From positions 1,054,001-1,118,000 of the forward strand of contig NZ_BNEL01000001.1 of the NCBI RefSeq assembly GCF_018327685.1: a stretch of 64,000 nucleotides of DNA, read 5' to 3'. Origin of the DNA: Streptomyces sp. TS71-3. GTDB lineage: Bacteria > Actinomycetota > Actinomycetes > Streptomycetales > Streptomycetaceae. The position numbers and the translations under genes are program-made. The notes beneath the pieces are model-generated. The model was not told the DNA's origin, did not search any database, and was given only the letters and a program-made list of their open reading frames with translations. Positions 43,147 through 50,760 of this stretch are shown here, piece by piece; position 1 is the stretch's first letter, and each line of letters opens with the position of its first letter.

Positions 43147-43734
43147 ATGAGCATGCGGCACGTGAGGCACCTGCGCCGGGCAGGGGCGGCCACCCTGATG
43201 GCGGCCGCCCTGGCCCTCACCGCGACGGCCTGCGGTGGCGATGACGCCAAGGACCAGCCGTCCGCTTCGGCGAGCAGTCAGGGTGGCGGGCAGGACCAGG
43301 ACAACGGCGGCGGGAACTCCGACGCCGGTGCGAGCGAGCCGCTCGCGACCGTGCACGGCGACGGCGGCATCGACATGGTGATCCAGGACGCCAAGCGGGA
43401 CAGCGGCGGCTTCCTGACGGTGAACGGCGAGTTCAAGAACACCAGTGGAACGTCGTTCACCACCCCGGTGCAGTGGAGTGGCCAGGAGACCGACGTCAAG
43501 GCGACCGGACCGTCGCTGGCCGGCATGACGCTCGTGGACTCCAAGGGCAAGAAGCGCTACTACGTGCTGCGGGACACCGACAACCGCCCGCTCACCACGA
43601 GCGACTACGCATCCAGCATCGAGGCGGGCAAGAGCCTGGTGTTCTTCGCGCAGTTCCCGGCGCCGCCGGAGTCGACGACCTCCGTCGACCTCCAGTTCCC
43701 CGGTTTCCCGAACGCGACGATTGAGATCAGCTGA
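43147..43734 (+). CDS. Lipoprotein of the tad locus, 195 aa
   Basis: A lipoprotein signal peptide ends at Cys29 (LTATACGG), followed by a Ser/Gly/Asp-rich linker and a beta-sandwich-like domain (GDGGIDMVIQDAKRDSGGFL, VNGEFKNTSGTSFTTP, SSVDLQFPGFPNATIEI-type end). The ATG at 43147 has AAAGGAAAA upstream; an ATG at 43117 lacks this. Its stop shares one base with the OmpA-like gene start (TGATG), so both are coupled and both are probably exported parts of the pilus envelope apparatus. Confidence 0.82.
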   Translation: MSMRHVRHLRRAGAATLMAAALALTATACGGDDAKDQPSASASSQGGGQDQDNGGGNSDAGASEPLATVHGDGGIDMVIQDAKRDSGGFLTVNGEFKNTSGTSFTTPVQWSGQETDVKATGPSLAGMTLVDSKGKKRYYVLRDTDNRPLTTSDYASSIEAGKSLVFFAQFPAPPESTTSVDLQFPGFPNATIEIS

Positions 43735-44375
43735 TGAGCGCCGCACCCACCCGTACGCACCGCGCAGGTGTCCGTACGGCCGTCACGGTCGTGGCCGGTG
43801 TGCTCGCGCTCGGGCTCGCCGCCGCGCAGGACTCGTGGGCCGACAGTCCCTACCCGTCCGAGTCCGCGCCACCGCCCGTCAAGGTCGACGGCAACGACCC
43901 CGACCTCAAGCTGCCGGGGGGCGCCACGCTGGCCGACCCCAAGGTGCTCGACATCAAGTCGGTCGTGGAGGACATGGGCGGTGAGGAGCGCCGCGAGGAC
44001 ACCAACACCAGCATCAAGTTCGCGCTCCAGGCCGAGGTGCTCTTCCCCAAGGACAGCGCGAAGCTGAGCGGCGAGGCGAACGCACGCATCGACGACGTCG
44101 CGGAGGAGATCCGCAAGCAGAACGCGACCCAGATCCGCATCTTCGGCTTCACCGACAACCTCGGTTCCGCCGAACACGGCGAAATCCTGTCCAAGCAGCG
44201 CGCCAACGCCGTCCAGGACGTCCTGTCGAAGGACCTCAACAACCCCGACATCACCTTCGAGGTCCGCGGCTACGGAGAGAAGTACCCGATCGCGACGAAC
44301 GACAACGAAGCGGGCCGCAAGAAGAACCGCCGCGTGGAGATCTCGTTCCCGCGCTCCGGGGACACGGAGCAATAG
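43734..44375 (+). CDS. Secreted OmpA-family peptidoglycan-binding protein
   Basis: The 213-aa product has a Sec signal or anchor (residues 10-37, VRTAVTVVAGVLALGLAAAQ) and an OmpA-like domain at about 92-205. The domain has VLFPKDSAKLSGEANARIDD, IRIFGFTDNLGS, LSKQRANAVQDVL and GRKKNRRVEISF, the residues that bind diaminopimelate-containing peptidoglycan. In a monoderm this would tether the pilus base to the wall. TadD/TadG-type functions in other Tad systems are sometimes linked to OmpA proteins. Confidence 0.9.
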   Translation: MSAAPTRTHRAGVRTAVTVVAGVLALGLAAAQDSWADSPYPSESAPPPVKVDGNDPDLKLPGGATLADPKVLDIKSVVEDMGGEERREDTNTSIKFALQAEVLFPKDSAKLSGEANARIDDVAEEIRKQNATQIRIFGFTDNLGSAEHGEILSKQRANAVQDVLSKDLNNPDITFEVRGYGEKYPIATNDNEAGRKKNRRVEISFPRSGDTEQ

Positions 44376-44398
44376 GGGGCTACCGCCCGAGGCGGCAA

Positions 44399-44436
44399 GG
44401 AAAGGGCCGGTCCCCTCGGCGGGGATCGGTCCTTCC
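44399..44436. terminator. Bidirectional terminator between the tad locus and the DUF397 gene
   Basis: A 16-bp stem with wobble pairs and one bulge (44399-44415 with 44421-44436, loop TCGGC) lies between the convergent stop codons at 44375 and 44449. Confidence 0.8.
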
Positions 44437-44448
44437 GCTGCCCGGCGG

Positions 44449-44643
44449 TTACCGGAGCAGGTGGTCGGCCTTGCCGGCTTTGATGTCCCTGATGAGCGCG
44501 GTCAGGGCGGCGCGGTCGTCGGTGAGGGGGTTCTCCTCCTGCCCGGCTATCGCGATGTATGCGTTGCCCTGTGTGTCGGTGCCTATGCGGAAGCAGTTCG
44601 CTCCTTCGCCGCAGAAGGGGGCTTCCCAGGTGATTGTGGGCAC
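44449..44643 (-). CDS. DUF397 protein
   Basis: A 64-aa protein of the DUF397 type (WEAPFCGEGANCFRIG at the start, LTALIRDIKAGKADHLL at the end). Such small proteins partner with XRE/DUF5753 regulators in Streptomyces and can modulate them. The gene follows the XRE gene by 12 bp on the same strand. The classic opening tryptophan-rich segment is modified here, but length and context are clear. Confidence 0.85.
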   Translation of the reverse strand: MPTITWEAPFCGEGANCFRIGTDTQGNAYIAIAGQEENPLTDDRAALTALIRDIKAGKADHLLR

Positions 44644-44655
44644 GGCTGGCGTCTC

Positions 44656-45507
44656 CTAGAGATCACGGGCAAGGGATTTGATGAAGTCGCGGGACTCCTC
44701 AGGGGCGAGGGCCACGGCTTCCATTGCGTCCAGCTGGGCGCGGTATTTCTGCAACTGAACTTCGGCATCGACGAATTCCGGCCCGTGGGTGATGTCCAGT
44801 TCCACGGTGTCGAGCCCGGGTACGGGTCCCTCGGCGTAGATGACCGACTGCCCGGCGCCCGGGAAACCTCCCGCTGTGAAAGGGATGACCCGGATGGTCA
44901 CGGTGTCGCGCTCGGATACGCTGAGCAGGTACTCCAGCTGGCGCTTGATGGCTGCGGCGCCACCGAACTGGATGCGCAGCGCGGCTTCGTGGATGGTCAA
45001 GTCCACAGCCGGTGCTTCCGGCTTCTCCAGCACCTGCTTGCGATCGATACGCTGGGCGACCCGGACGTCGACGTCCGCGTCGGGCAGCCTGGGAATGACC
45101 GCAGCGAACACCGCCCGCGCATGTTCCTCGGTTTGGAGGAGCCCGGGCATGTGAACGGTGAGCGCAATGCGCAGCCGCCGGGCGTGCCACTCCATTTCTG
45201 CGATGTCCAGAAACACGGTCGGAAGCTGGCCCCGGTACGTCTCCCACCAGCCTTTCGTCCGCTCGGATGCCATGGCCGCCAGTGCGTCGATCAGCGCCTC
45301 GTCCGTGCAGCCGTAGTTGCTGGCGAGGGCGCGTACCCGTTCGGCGCTGATGCCTGATCGGCCTGACTCCATGTTGGGGACGTTCGTCCTTGGGACCCCC
45401 AGCAGGCCAGCGGCGTGCTCCGTTGTCATCCCCGCGGATGTGCGCATCTTGCGGAGTTCAGCGCCCAGCCTTCGCTGTCGCTCCGTCGGTGTGCTTCTCG
45501 GCGGCAT
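44656..45507 (-). CDS. XRE-family regulator with DUF5753 (WhiJ-like)
   Basis: The 283-aa product has an N-terminal XRE helix-turn-helix (residues 14-70, LGAELRKMRTSAGMTTEHAA, then ESGRSGISAERV) and the DUF5753 domain (about 100-275, LLQTEEHARAVFAAVIPRLP, LDTVELDITHGPEFVD). WhiJ-like proteins of this build repress developmental genes and are modulated by the DUF397 partner. The ATG at 45507 has GGAGGGG upstream. It is divergent from the ATPase gene, sharing a 270-bp control region. Confidence 0.92.
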   Translation of the reverse strand: MPPRSTPTERQRRLGAELRKMRTSAGMTTEHAAGLLGVPRTNVPNMESGRSGISAERVRALASNYGCTDEALIDALAAMASERTKGWWETYRGQLPTVFLDIAEMEWHARRLRIALTVHMPGLLQTEEHARAVFAAVIPRLPDADVDVRVAQRIDRKQVLEKPEAPAVDLTIHEAALRIQFGGAAAIKRQLEYLLSVSERDTVTIRVIPFTAGGFPGAGQSVIYAEGPVPGLDTVELDITHGPEFVDAEVQLQKYRAQLDAMEAVALAPEESRDFIKSLARDL

Positions 45508-45589
45508 TCGCCCCTCCAGTAAGGCTGTTCCGGAGCCAGTCTGCCGCCCGTCGTGATGCCGGGTCCACCAGGACGTCTCCCCAAGTCGT

Positions 45590-45627
45590 AGTACGCGTAC
45601 TCCCAACATGGTCTACAGTGAGTACTG
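45590..45627. promoter_or_regulatory. Palindromes in the divergent XRE/ATPase control region
   Basis: AGTACGCGTACT (45590-45601) is a perfect 12-bp palindrome. CAGTGAGTACTG (45616-45627) has CAGT/ACTG arms and repeats AGTAC. TACAGT at 45614-45619 could be the plus-strand -10 box. These are candidates for XRE autoregulation. Confidence 0.45.
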
Positions 45628-45778
45628 AATTGCTCACCTACGGTGTCGTACCGGAAGCGCATCGCGCGAGCCTGCCCATGTCCTCCTGCCCTGGGAGGGG
45701 TGGGCCCGTGCTCAGGGAGACAGGCCACCGGGCGACACCGGCACCGTCGAAGTCCACCGCACAGCAAAGGAGTCCGTC

Positions 45779-46351
45779 ATGCCTGGAAGTGCCGAGCCGC
45801 TCGGCGTACGGGAAGCCGGGGCCTGCCCGGTCCGCAAGGACGCCGCATCGGCACCCCCCGATGCGGACCTGCTCTCGTACAGCCTCACCCTGCCCGCCGG
45901 CCCCGCGAGCGCCGGGATCGCCCGCCGGGCCGCGCAGTCGGCGCTCAGGGTGCACGGGTTGCACGACATGCGGGACGCGACGGTTCACGTGGTCGGCGAA
46001 CTTGTCGCGTACGTATGGCAGTTCACGCCCTCCACGGAGGTGTACGTATCCCTGCGTTACCGTGACGGGGCGCTGCGGGTGACCGCGTACGACGGTCACC
46101 CCCGGCACACCCACCCCCGGGTCGCCGCCGCCTGCGAGGCGCGGCGGAGGGCGGCGCTGAGGTTGATGGGGTGCGTCGTGCGGGCGTGCGCGGGGGAGTG
46201 GGGCTTCGCGGAGGCGCGCGAACCGGGTGGTGGCACCCGGACATGGGCCGTGCTGCCCAGGGGGTCCGCGGCGGCCTTCGGCCAGTCCGACCGGAGCAGC
46301 CCGGCCGCCCGCGCCGCCAGGGCGCCGGTCTCGGACGACCCCGGGACGTGA
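45779..46351 (+). CDS. HATPase_c-type ATP-binding protein (anti-sigma-factor-like)
   Basis: A 190-aa protein with a RsbW/SpoIIAB-like ATPase fold. ARRAAQSALRVHGL near residue 48 is the first helix, DATVHVVGELVAYVWQF near 66 stands for the N box, LRVTAYDGHPRH near 100 for the G1 box, and GGGTRTWAVLP near 150 for the end. The N-box and G1 residues are partly degenerate, so ATP binding is not assured. The start ATG follows AAGGAG at 45768-45773. This is the third member of the Streptomyces XRE/DUF397/ATPase trio. Confidence 0.82.
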   Translation: MPGSAEPLGVREAGACPVRKDAASAPPDADLLSYSLTLPAGPASAGIARRAAQSALRVHGLHDMRDATVHVVGELVAYVWQFTPSTEVYVSLRYRDGALRVTAYDGHPRHTHPRVAAACEARRRAALRLMGCVVRACAGEWGFAEAREPGGGTRTWAVLPRGSAAAFGQSDRSSPAARAARAPVSDDPGT

Positions 46352-46425
46352 GGGTTCCGGCCCACGGGCGGTGGGCAGTCCCTGCGGGTGGCGGGCGGTC
46401 CGCCGCGAGCAGGAGGTCGGAGCAC

Positions 46426-47784
46426 GTGGGCACCCTGGCGGACGGGGCGGCGGGACAGACGGCTCCGGCCGCGGCGGTTGACGTCGCGCCACTGCGGCTG
46501 CCGGCCTTCCGCAGGTACCTGCTCGCGAACGTGGTCTCCGCCACCGGCAGCGCCATGGCCCCGCTGGCGCTCGCGTACGCCGTGCTCGACGCCGGGGGAG
46601 GGGCCGTCTCTCTGGGGGTGGTGCTGACCACGAGCACCGTTCCGGCCATCGTTTTCGCGCTCGCCGGGGGCGTCCTCGCGGATCGGCTGTCCCGGAGCCG
46701 GCTGCTGTTCGTCGGCAACGTGCTGGCCGGGGTCGCCCAGGCCGTGCTGACCGGCCTGGTCGCCACGCGGCACGCCGGCACGGGCGCCATCGCGGCATGC
46801 GGGTTCGCCTCCGGGGTCGCCGCCGCCTTCATCGCCCCGGCCGCGCAGGGAGCCGTCCCCCAACTCGTCGCGCCGGGCCGCCTCCAGGAGGCCAACGCGC
46901 TGGTCCGGCTGCCGGGCAACGGTGTACGGGTGCTGGGGCCCGTCCTCGGCGGGGTGCTCGTCGCCGCGGCCGGCCCCGCCTGGGCGCTCGGCTGGGACGC
47001 GGTCAGCTTCCTCGTCGCCGCGCTGCTGCTCCTGGGCCTGCGGCTGGACGCGCCCTCCGCCACAACGCCCTCCGCGGCCACCGAGCCCTCCGCGCCGGCG
47101 GTACCGGACCCGTCCTCCAAGACCCCGCCCGCGCGCTCCACCCCGCTCTCCGACCTCCGTACCGGCTGGGCCGCTTTCCGGTCGCGTACCTGGCTGTGGA
47201 CGTACACCGTGGCAGGGACCGTGGTGGTCGCGGCCTGGCTCGCCGGGTACCAGCTGCTGGGCCCCGTCGTGGCGGCGCAGCGGTACGGCGGGGCGCGGGC
47301 ATGGGGCCTGGTGCAGGGAGCGTTCGCACTGGGGCTGCTCACCGGCACGCTCGTCTGCCTCCGCTACCGCCCGCGCCGCCAGATTGCCGTGGCGGTGCTC
47401 GGCAGCGCGGGGCTGGCGCTGCCGCCGGCCGCCATGGGCCTCGGGCTGCCGCTGGCGTGGGTGCTGTCAGGGGCCGTGGTGGCCGGCGTCGGGCTCGACG
47501 TGGCCGTCGTCGCCTGGACCACCGCGCTCCAATGGCACGTTCCCCGGGGCGAGCTGGGCCGCATGAGCTCCTTCAATGCCATCGGCGAGCGCCTCGCCGT
47601 CCCGCTCGGCTATCTCATCGCCGCCCTGGCCGCGCAGACATGGGGTACCTCCACGGTCCTGCTGGCCTGCGCCGGCGTGGTCCTCGCGGCGACCGTGCTC
47701 AACCTCTCCGTACCGGACATGCACCGCACCGACCGCACCGCCCGGGAGGACGCCGCCGGGGGCGCCGGAGTACGGCCTCGGTGA
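46426..47784 (+). CDS. MFS transporter (12 TM, enterobactin-exporter-like)
   Basis: The 452-aa product resembles MFS_3-type exporters. LRLPAFRRYLLANVVSATGS near residue 20 opens helix 1, and GGVLADRLSRSRLLFVG near 83 is motif A. A Pro/Ser/Thr linker near 209-237 contains repeats of ATTPSAATEPSA type, and six C-terminal helices follow. The GTG at 46426 has AGGAGG at 46411-46416. It begins 75 bp after the ATPase gene and may be co-transcribed with it. The substrate is unknown. Confidence 0.87.
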   Translation: MGTLADGAAGQTAPAAAVDVAPLRLPAFRRYLLANVVSATGSAMAPLALAYAVLDAGGGAVSLGVVLTTSTVPAIVFALAGGVLADRLSRSRLLFVGNVLAGVAQAVLTGLVATRHAGTGAIAACGFASGVAAAFIAPAAQGAVPQLVAPGRLQEANALVRLPGNGVRVLGPVLGGVLVAAAGPAWALGWDAVSFLVAALLLLGLRLDAPSATTPSAATEPSAPAVPDPSSKTPPARSTPLSDLRTGWAAFRSRTWLWTYTVAGTVVVAAWLAGYQLLGPVVAAQRYGGARAWGLVQGAFALGLLTGTLVCLRYRPRRQIAVAVLGSAGLALPPAAMGLGLPLAWVLSGAVVAGVGLDVAVVAWTTALQWHVPRGELGRMSSFNAIGERLAVPLGYLIAALAAQTWGTSTVLLACAGVVLAATVLNLSVPDMHRTDRTAREDAAGGAGVRPR

Positions 47785-47926
47785 CCCCCAACTCGCCGCG
47801 CCCGCCGGTACTCTGTGGACCGCGCCGTGACGGGCCCGGACCGTGGCCGCCCGTCAGGAGTTGCCCGCCCGCCGGCTCCCCGCGCACGCCCGACACCCGC
47901 ACTCCGATCCGAGCGGAAGGCACGCC

Positions 47927-48313
47927 ATGGTGCGCGACCTCTACAACGTCCGCGAGCTGCCCGCCCAGGACGGCCCCACCCCGCTGACCGCGGAGGAGGA
48001 GCAGCGCTGCCGGGCCGCCTTCCTCGTCGAGATCGGCAACGCCGTCGCCGACCGGGGATGGGCGAGGTGGCCCGCGTACACCACCGAGGAGCGCAGGCGC
48101 CTGTACGACATCGGGCGTGCCCTCAGCGCACGCTGGGGCCGCCTCGTGCGGGTCGAGGCGGAGGACCCCACGAGGATGCTGTTCCGGCTCGACGACATGC
48201 CGCCGGCGCCCGAGTCCGTGACGTCCGGGTCCGTGACGTCCGGGTCCGTGATGGCCGGGTCCCTGTCGTCTGAGTCCTTGTCGCCCGAGTCCCTGTCGCC
48301 CGGCCGGGCCTGA
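47927..48313 (+). CDS. Hypothetical protein with repeat tail, 128 aa
   Basis: Not recognised. The first 90 residues (MVRDLYNVRELPAQDG, then RCRAAFLVEIGNAVADRG, RLYDIGRALSARWGRL) look helical and soluble. The last 35 are a tandem repeat of a (G/E)S(V/L)(T/S)S-like unit. The ATG at 47927 has GGAAGG upstream. It lies 142 bp after the MFS gene and converges with the DUF192 gene. Confidence 0.75.
   Translation: MVRDLYNVRELPAQDGPTPLTAEEEQRCRAAFLVEIGNAVADRGWARWPAYTTEERRRLYDIGRALSARWGRLVRVEAEDPTRMLFRLDDMPPAPESVTSGSVTSGSVMAGSLSSESLSPESLSPGRA
48212..48301 (+). repeat. Six 15-bp tandem repeats at the end of the 128-aa gene
   Basis: Units start at 48212, 48227, 48242, 48257, 48272 and 48287; the first two differ at one base (GAGTCCGTGACGTCC type) and later ones drift. 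The reading frame is kept, giving a Ser-rich flexible C-terminus. Confidence 0.88.
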
Positions 48314-48454
48314 GCCGCCGCGACGCGGCGGACCCCGGCAGACGCCGGGCGACGAGGCGTCAGCCCGCGCTCGGCCCCGTGCACGTCACCGCCCCTGGTC
48401 CCCGCCCCGCTCCATCCCTATACCTCGCCCTCGCCCTCGCCCGGCCGCGTTCCC

Positions 48455-48904
48455 CTACCCACTCGCCTCCGGACCCGTGCCCTGCCCGTCCGGCTTCTGC
48501 ACCGCCACCCGGACGCCGCGCCTGATGCCCCAGCCGGCCATGGCGCCCGCCTCCGCCTCCAGGACGTGCCGGGCGCGCAGGCGGATGGTGCCGAGGCGGC
48601 CCGGCCGCATGGTGTGGACGGCGATGACGCGCAGCTTGCGGTCCAGGTAGGCGACGTCGATGGGGAACCGCATCCGGAAGGTGTGCACGTTGTTGGCGGG
48701 GGAGAGAAGGATCGCCCCCTTGATGCCGTCCCGCCCGAGCAGCCCCCGGGTGCGGGCGCGGTAGGACGCGGCGATCTCCAGAGGGACGGCCAGCCCTGAT
48801 CCGGCGTCGGGGCCCGCCACGGCGTCGGCTCCCGCCGCTTCCCCGGAACCCCGCTCCCCGGCTTCGACGATCAGCGTCCCCCGACCGTTGCGCCAGCGCC
48901 CCAT
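48455..48904 (-). CDS. DUF192 protein
   Basis: A 149-aa DUF192 protein. The domain (about residues 40-140) shows ASYRARTRGLLGRDG, PANNVHTFRMRFPIDVAYLD and VLEAEAGAMAGWGIRRG. The family is small, often exported, and has no established activity. Here no clear signal peptide precedes it; an Ala/Gly-rich stretch does. The ATG at 48904 has GAAGGGGG upstream. It is divergent from the prepilin peptidase gene. Confidence 0.88.
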   Translation of the reverse strand: MGRWRNGRGTLIVEAGERGSGEAAGADAVAGPDAGSGLAVPLEIAASYRARTRGLLGRDGIKGAILLSPANNVHTFRMRFPIDVAYLDRKLRVIAVHTMRPGRLGTIRLRARHVLEAEAGAMAGWGIRRGVRVAVQKPDGQGTGPEASG

Positions 48905-49089
48905 CCCGGCACCCCCTTCCCTCTCGCCATGTGACCACTCTCGCGGCACCCGGCCACTCTCCCCGCGCGTGGCCGTCCTGTTCGCCCCCGCGGGCGGGTG
49001 CCGTCGAGGACCGTATCCGCACCCCGCTGGGTCCCGCATGGGCCCACGGGCCCATGCCGTCGGGGGCGTGGCGCCCGTAGAGTCCGACC

Positions 49090-50187
49090 GTGCACGCACT
49101 TCTCCTCGTCCTCGCCGCGGTCTGGGGTGCCGGAACCGGACTGCTGATACCCCGCGCCGCCTACCGGCTCTCCGTGCAGCCGGACGAGCCCTGGCGCACC
49201 GCCTGCCCCGGCGGCCACCCGATCGCGGGTCCCCTCGGCGGCTGGCTGGGCCGTGCCCGCTGCACGGAGCCGAGCGGACCGGGACCGGAGACGTCGCACG
49301 CAGACGGAGAAGAGGAGGGGCAGAGGGACGCGACCGACGCGGACGGCGCCGTGTCCGCCGCATCCGACGGCATGCCCCCCGGCACGGTCTCCGCCACGGC
49401 GCCCGGCACGGTCTCCGCCACGGCGCCCGACGCGCCCGACGCCACGGCACCCGATATGGCCGCCACCACGGCTCCCGACGCCACCGGCACCGGGCCCGCT
49501 GTGACCGACATCACCAACCCCGCCGGCCCAGCCGGAATCGAACCGGCGCCCAGCGCCGGCATCGCCCCTGCCGCGACCACCAGCCACGACCCCGCGCCCA
49601 CCCCCAGCCACGGCCCCGCGCCGACCGCCGCCCCCCGCCCTCACCCCCACTACGGCCCGAGCACCACCCCCGTCGCCGCCGCGACAGCTCTCCTCTGCCT
49701 CGCGCTGGCCGCGGGCACCGGGGCGCGGCCCGAACTCGTGGTGTGGCTGCTCGCCGTGCCCGTAGGCGTCCTGCTGGCCCTCGTCGACCATGCCGTGCAC
49801 CGGCTGCCCGACGTCCTGACGTTGCCGCTCGCCGCGGGGTGCGCGGCCCTGCTGGGGGTGGCGGCGCTGCTGCCCGGCCACCGGGGCTCCTGGCCCGACG
49901 CCCTGCTCGGGGCCCTCGTGCTGGGCGCCGGGTACTTCGTGCTGTGCGTCGTCTATCCCCGGGGCATGGGCCTCGGCGACGCCAAGCTCGCGCTCGCCCT
50001 CGGTGCGGCGCTCGGCTGGTACGGCTGGACCGTGCTGTTCGTCGGCTTCATGGCCGGCCTGATCCTGGGGTTCTGCTACGGCGTCGGCCTGATGGTCCTG
50101 CGCAGGGCGGACCGGAAAGCCGGCATACCGTTCGGCCCCTACATGCTGGGGGGCGCGTTCCTGGGCCTGCTGCTCGGCGCGATCTGA
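49090..50187 (+). CDS. Type IV prepilin peptidase (A24), CpaA/TadV-like, with long insert
   Basis: A 365-aa membrane aspartyl protease expected to cut the leaders of Flp, TadE-like and large pilin-like proteins. Catalytic aspartates lie in LVDHAVHRLPDVLTLPL (near residue 233) and in the GMGLGDAKLAL motif (GxGD, near 299). Two Cys residues (CPGGH near 39, RARC near 57) recall the zinc/methylase region of full-length PilD enzymes. Residues about 60-190 are an Ala/Thr/Pro-rich insert with a 24-bp tandem duplication (49381-49428). The GTG start is at 49090. Confidence 0.9.
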   Translation: MHALLLVLAAVWGAGTGLLIPRAAYRLSVQPDEPWRTACPGGHPIAGPLGGWLGRARCTEPSGPGPETSHADGEEEGQRDATDADGAVSAASDGMPPGTVSATAPGTVSATAPDAPDATAPDMAATTAPDATGTGPAVTDITNPAGPAGIEPAPSAGIAPAATTSHDPAPTPSHGPAPTAAPRPHPHYGPSTTPVAAATALLCLALAAGTGARPELVVWLLAVPVGVLLALVDHAVHRLPDVLTLPLAAGCAALLGVAALLPGHRGSWPDALLGALVLGAGYFVLCVVYPRGMGLGDAKLALALGAALGWYGWTVLFVGFMAGLILGFCYGVGLMVLRRADRKAGIPFGPYMLGGAFLGLLLGAI

Positions 50188-50760
50188 GGAGCCGCCGGGC
50201 CTCTCCGCCCGCCACCGTCAGCCCCTGCCGGGCCGCCGGCGCGCCCCCGCCGGAACCGCTCCCCGGCCGCGTCACCACGCCTACGGCGTCGCGAAAGAAC
50301 TCCGGAGAGTAATTGTTGCATGCCGGTGCACCCGCGATGACTTACGAAGGGTTATGGTGGAAACCCCCCCTCGGGCCGGTCCGTATCCCCCCCCCACGGA
50401 CCGGCCCGTTTTCTCTTCACGCGCTCCGGCCCCGCTCCCGGCCAATTCACCGGCCCCGTTCTCCGCCCCCGCGCGCGAGCAGCCCCGCACGCTCTCACCC
50501 GAAGCGCCCCCGCGCTCCCACGCAAGCCACCCCCGCACGCTCCCGCCCGAGCCGCCCCCGCGTTCCCAGGCAAGCCGCTCCCGCGCACTCGCACCCGAGC
50601 CGCCCCCGGTTCGCGCGAGCCGAGCACCGGCGGGGACCCCAGCGAGCACCGGCCCGGACCCGAGCCGAGCACCCGGCCCGCACCCGCACGAACACCGGCC
50701 GGGACCCGCGCGGTAGCCCCACGAGGCGCCTGCCGCCCGGGCCGCCGGCCGGAGCGGGCC
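50188..50760. repeat. 573-bp gap with terminator and 48-bp tandem repeats
   Basis: No convincing gene. After the terminator at 50372-50412, three copies of a 48-bp unit start at 50486, 50534 and 50582 (CGCACGCTC...GAGCCGCCCCCG type). Further degenerate GAGCACCGGC/CCCGG elements run to about 50715. Short frames through it encode only Arg/Pro- or Gly-rich repeats. Confidence 0.8.
50372..50412 (+). terminator. Intrinsic terminator with T-tract
   Basis: A perfect 13-bp stem (50372-50384 with 50396-50408) encloses a C-rich loop and is followed by TTTT. It is the clearest rho-independent terminator of the window, 185 bp after the prepilin peptidase stop. ATGs at 50313 and 50338 upstream open no credible gene. 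Confidence 0.85.

Noticed and set aside
43640..43680. Similarity of GCGCAGTTCCCGGCGCC in the lipoprotein gene to the dispersed repeat core
   Set aside because: The match is short and imperfect and encodes a FFAQFPAPP segment that makes sense as protein; chance is the simpler explanation.
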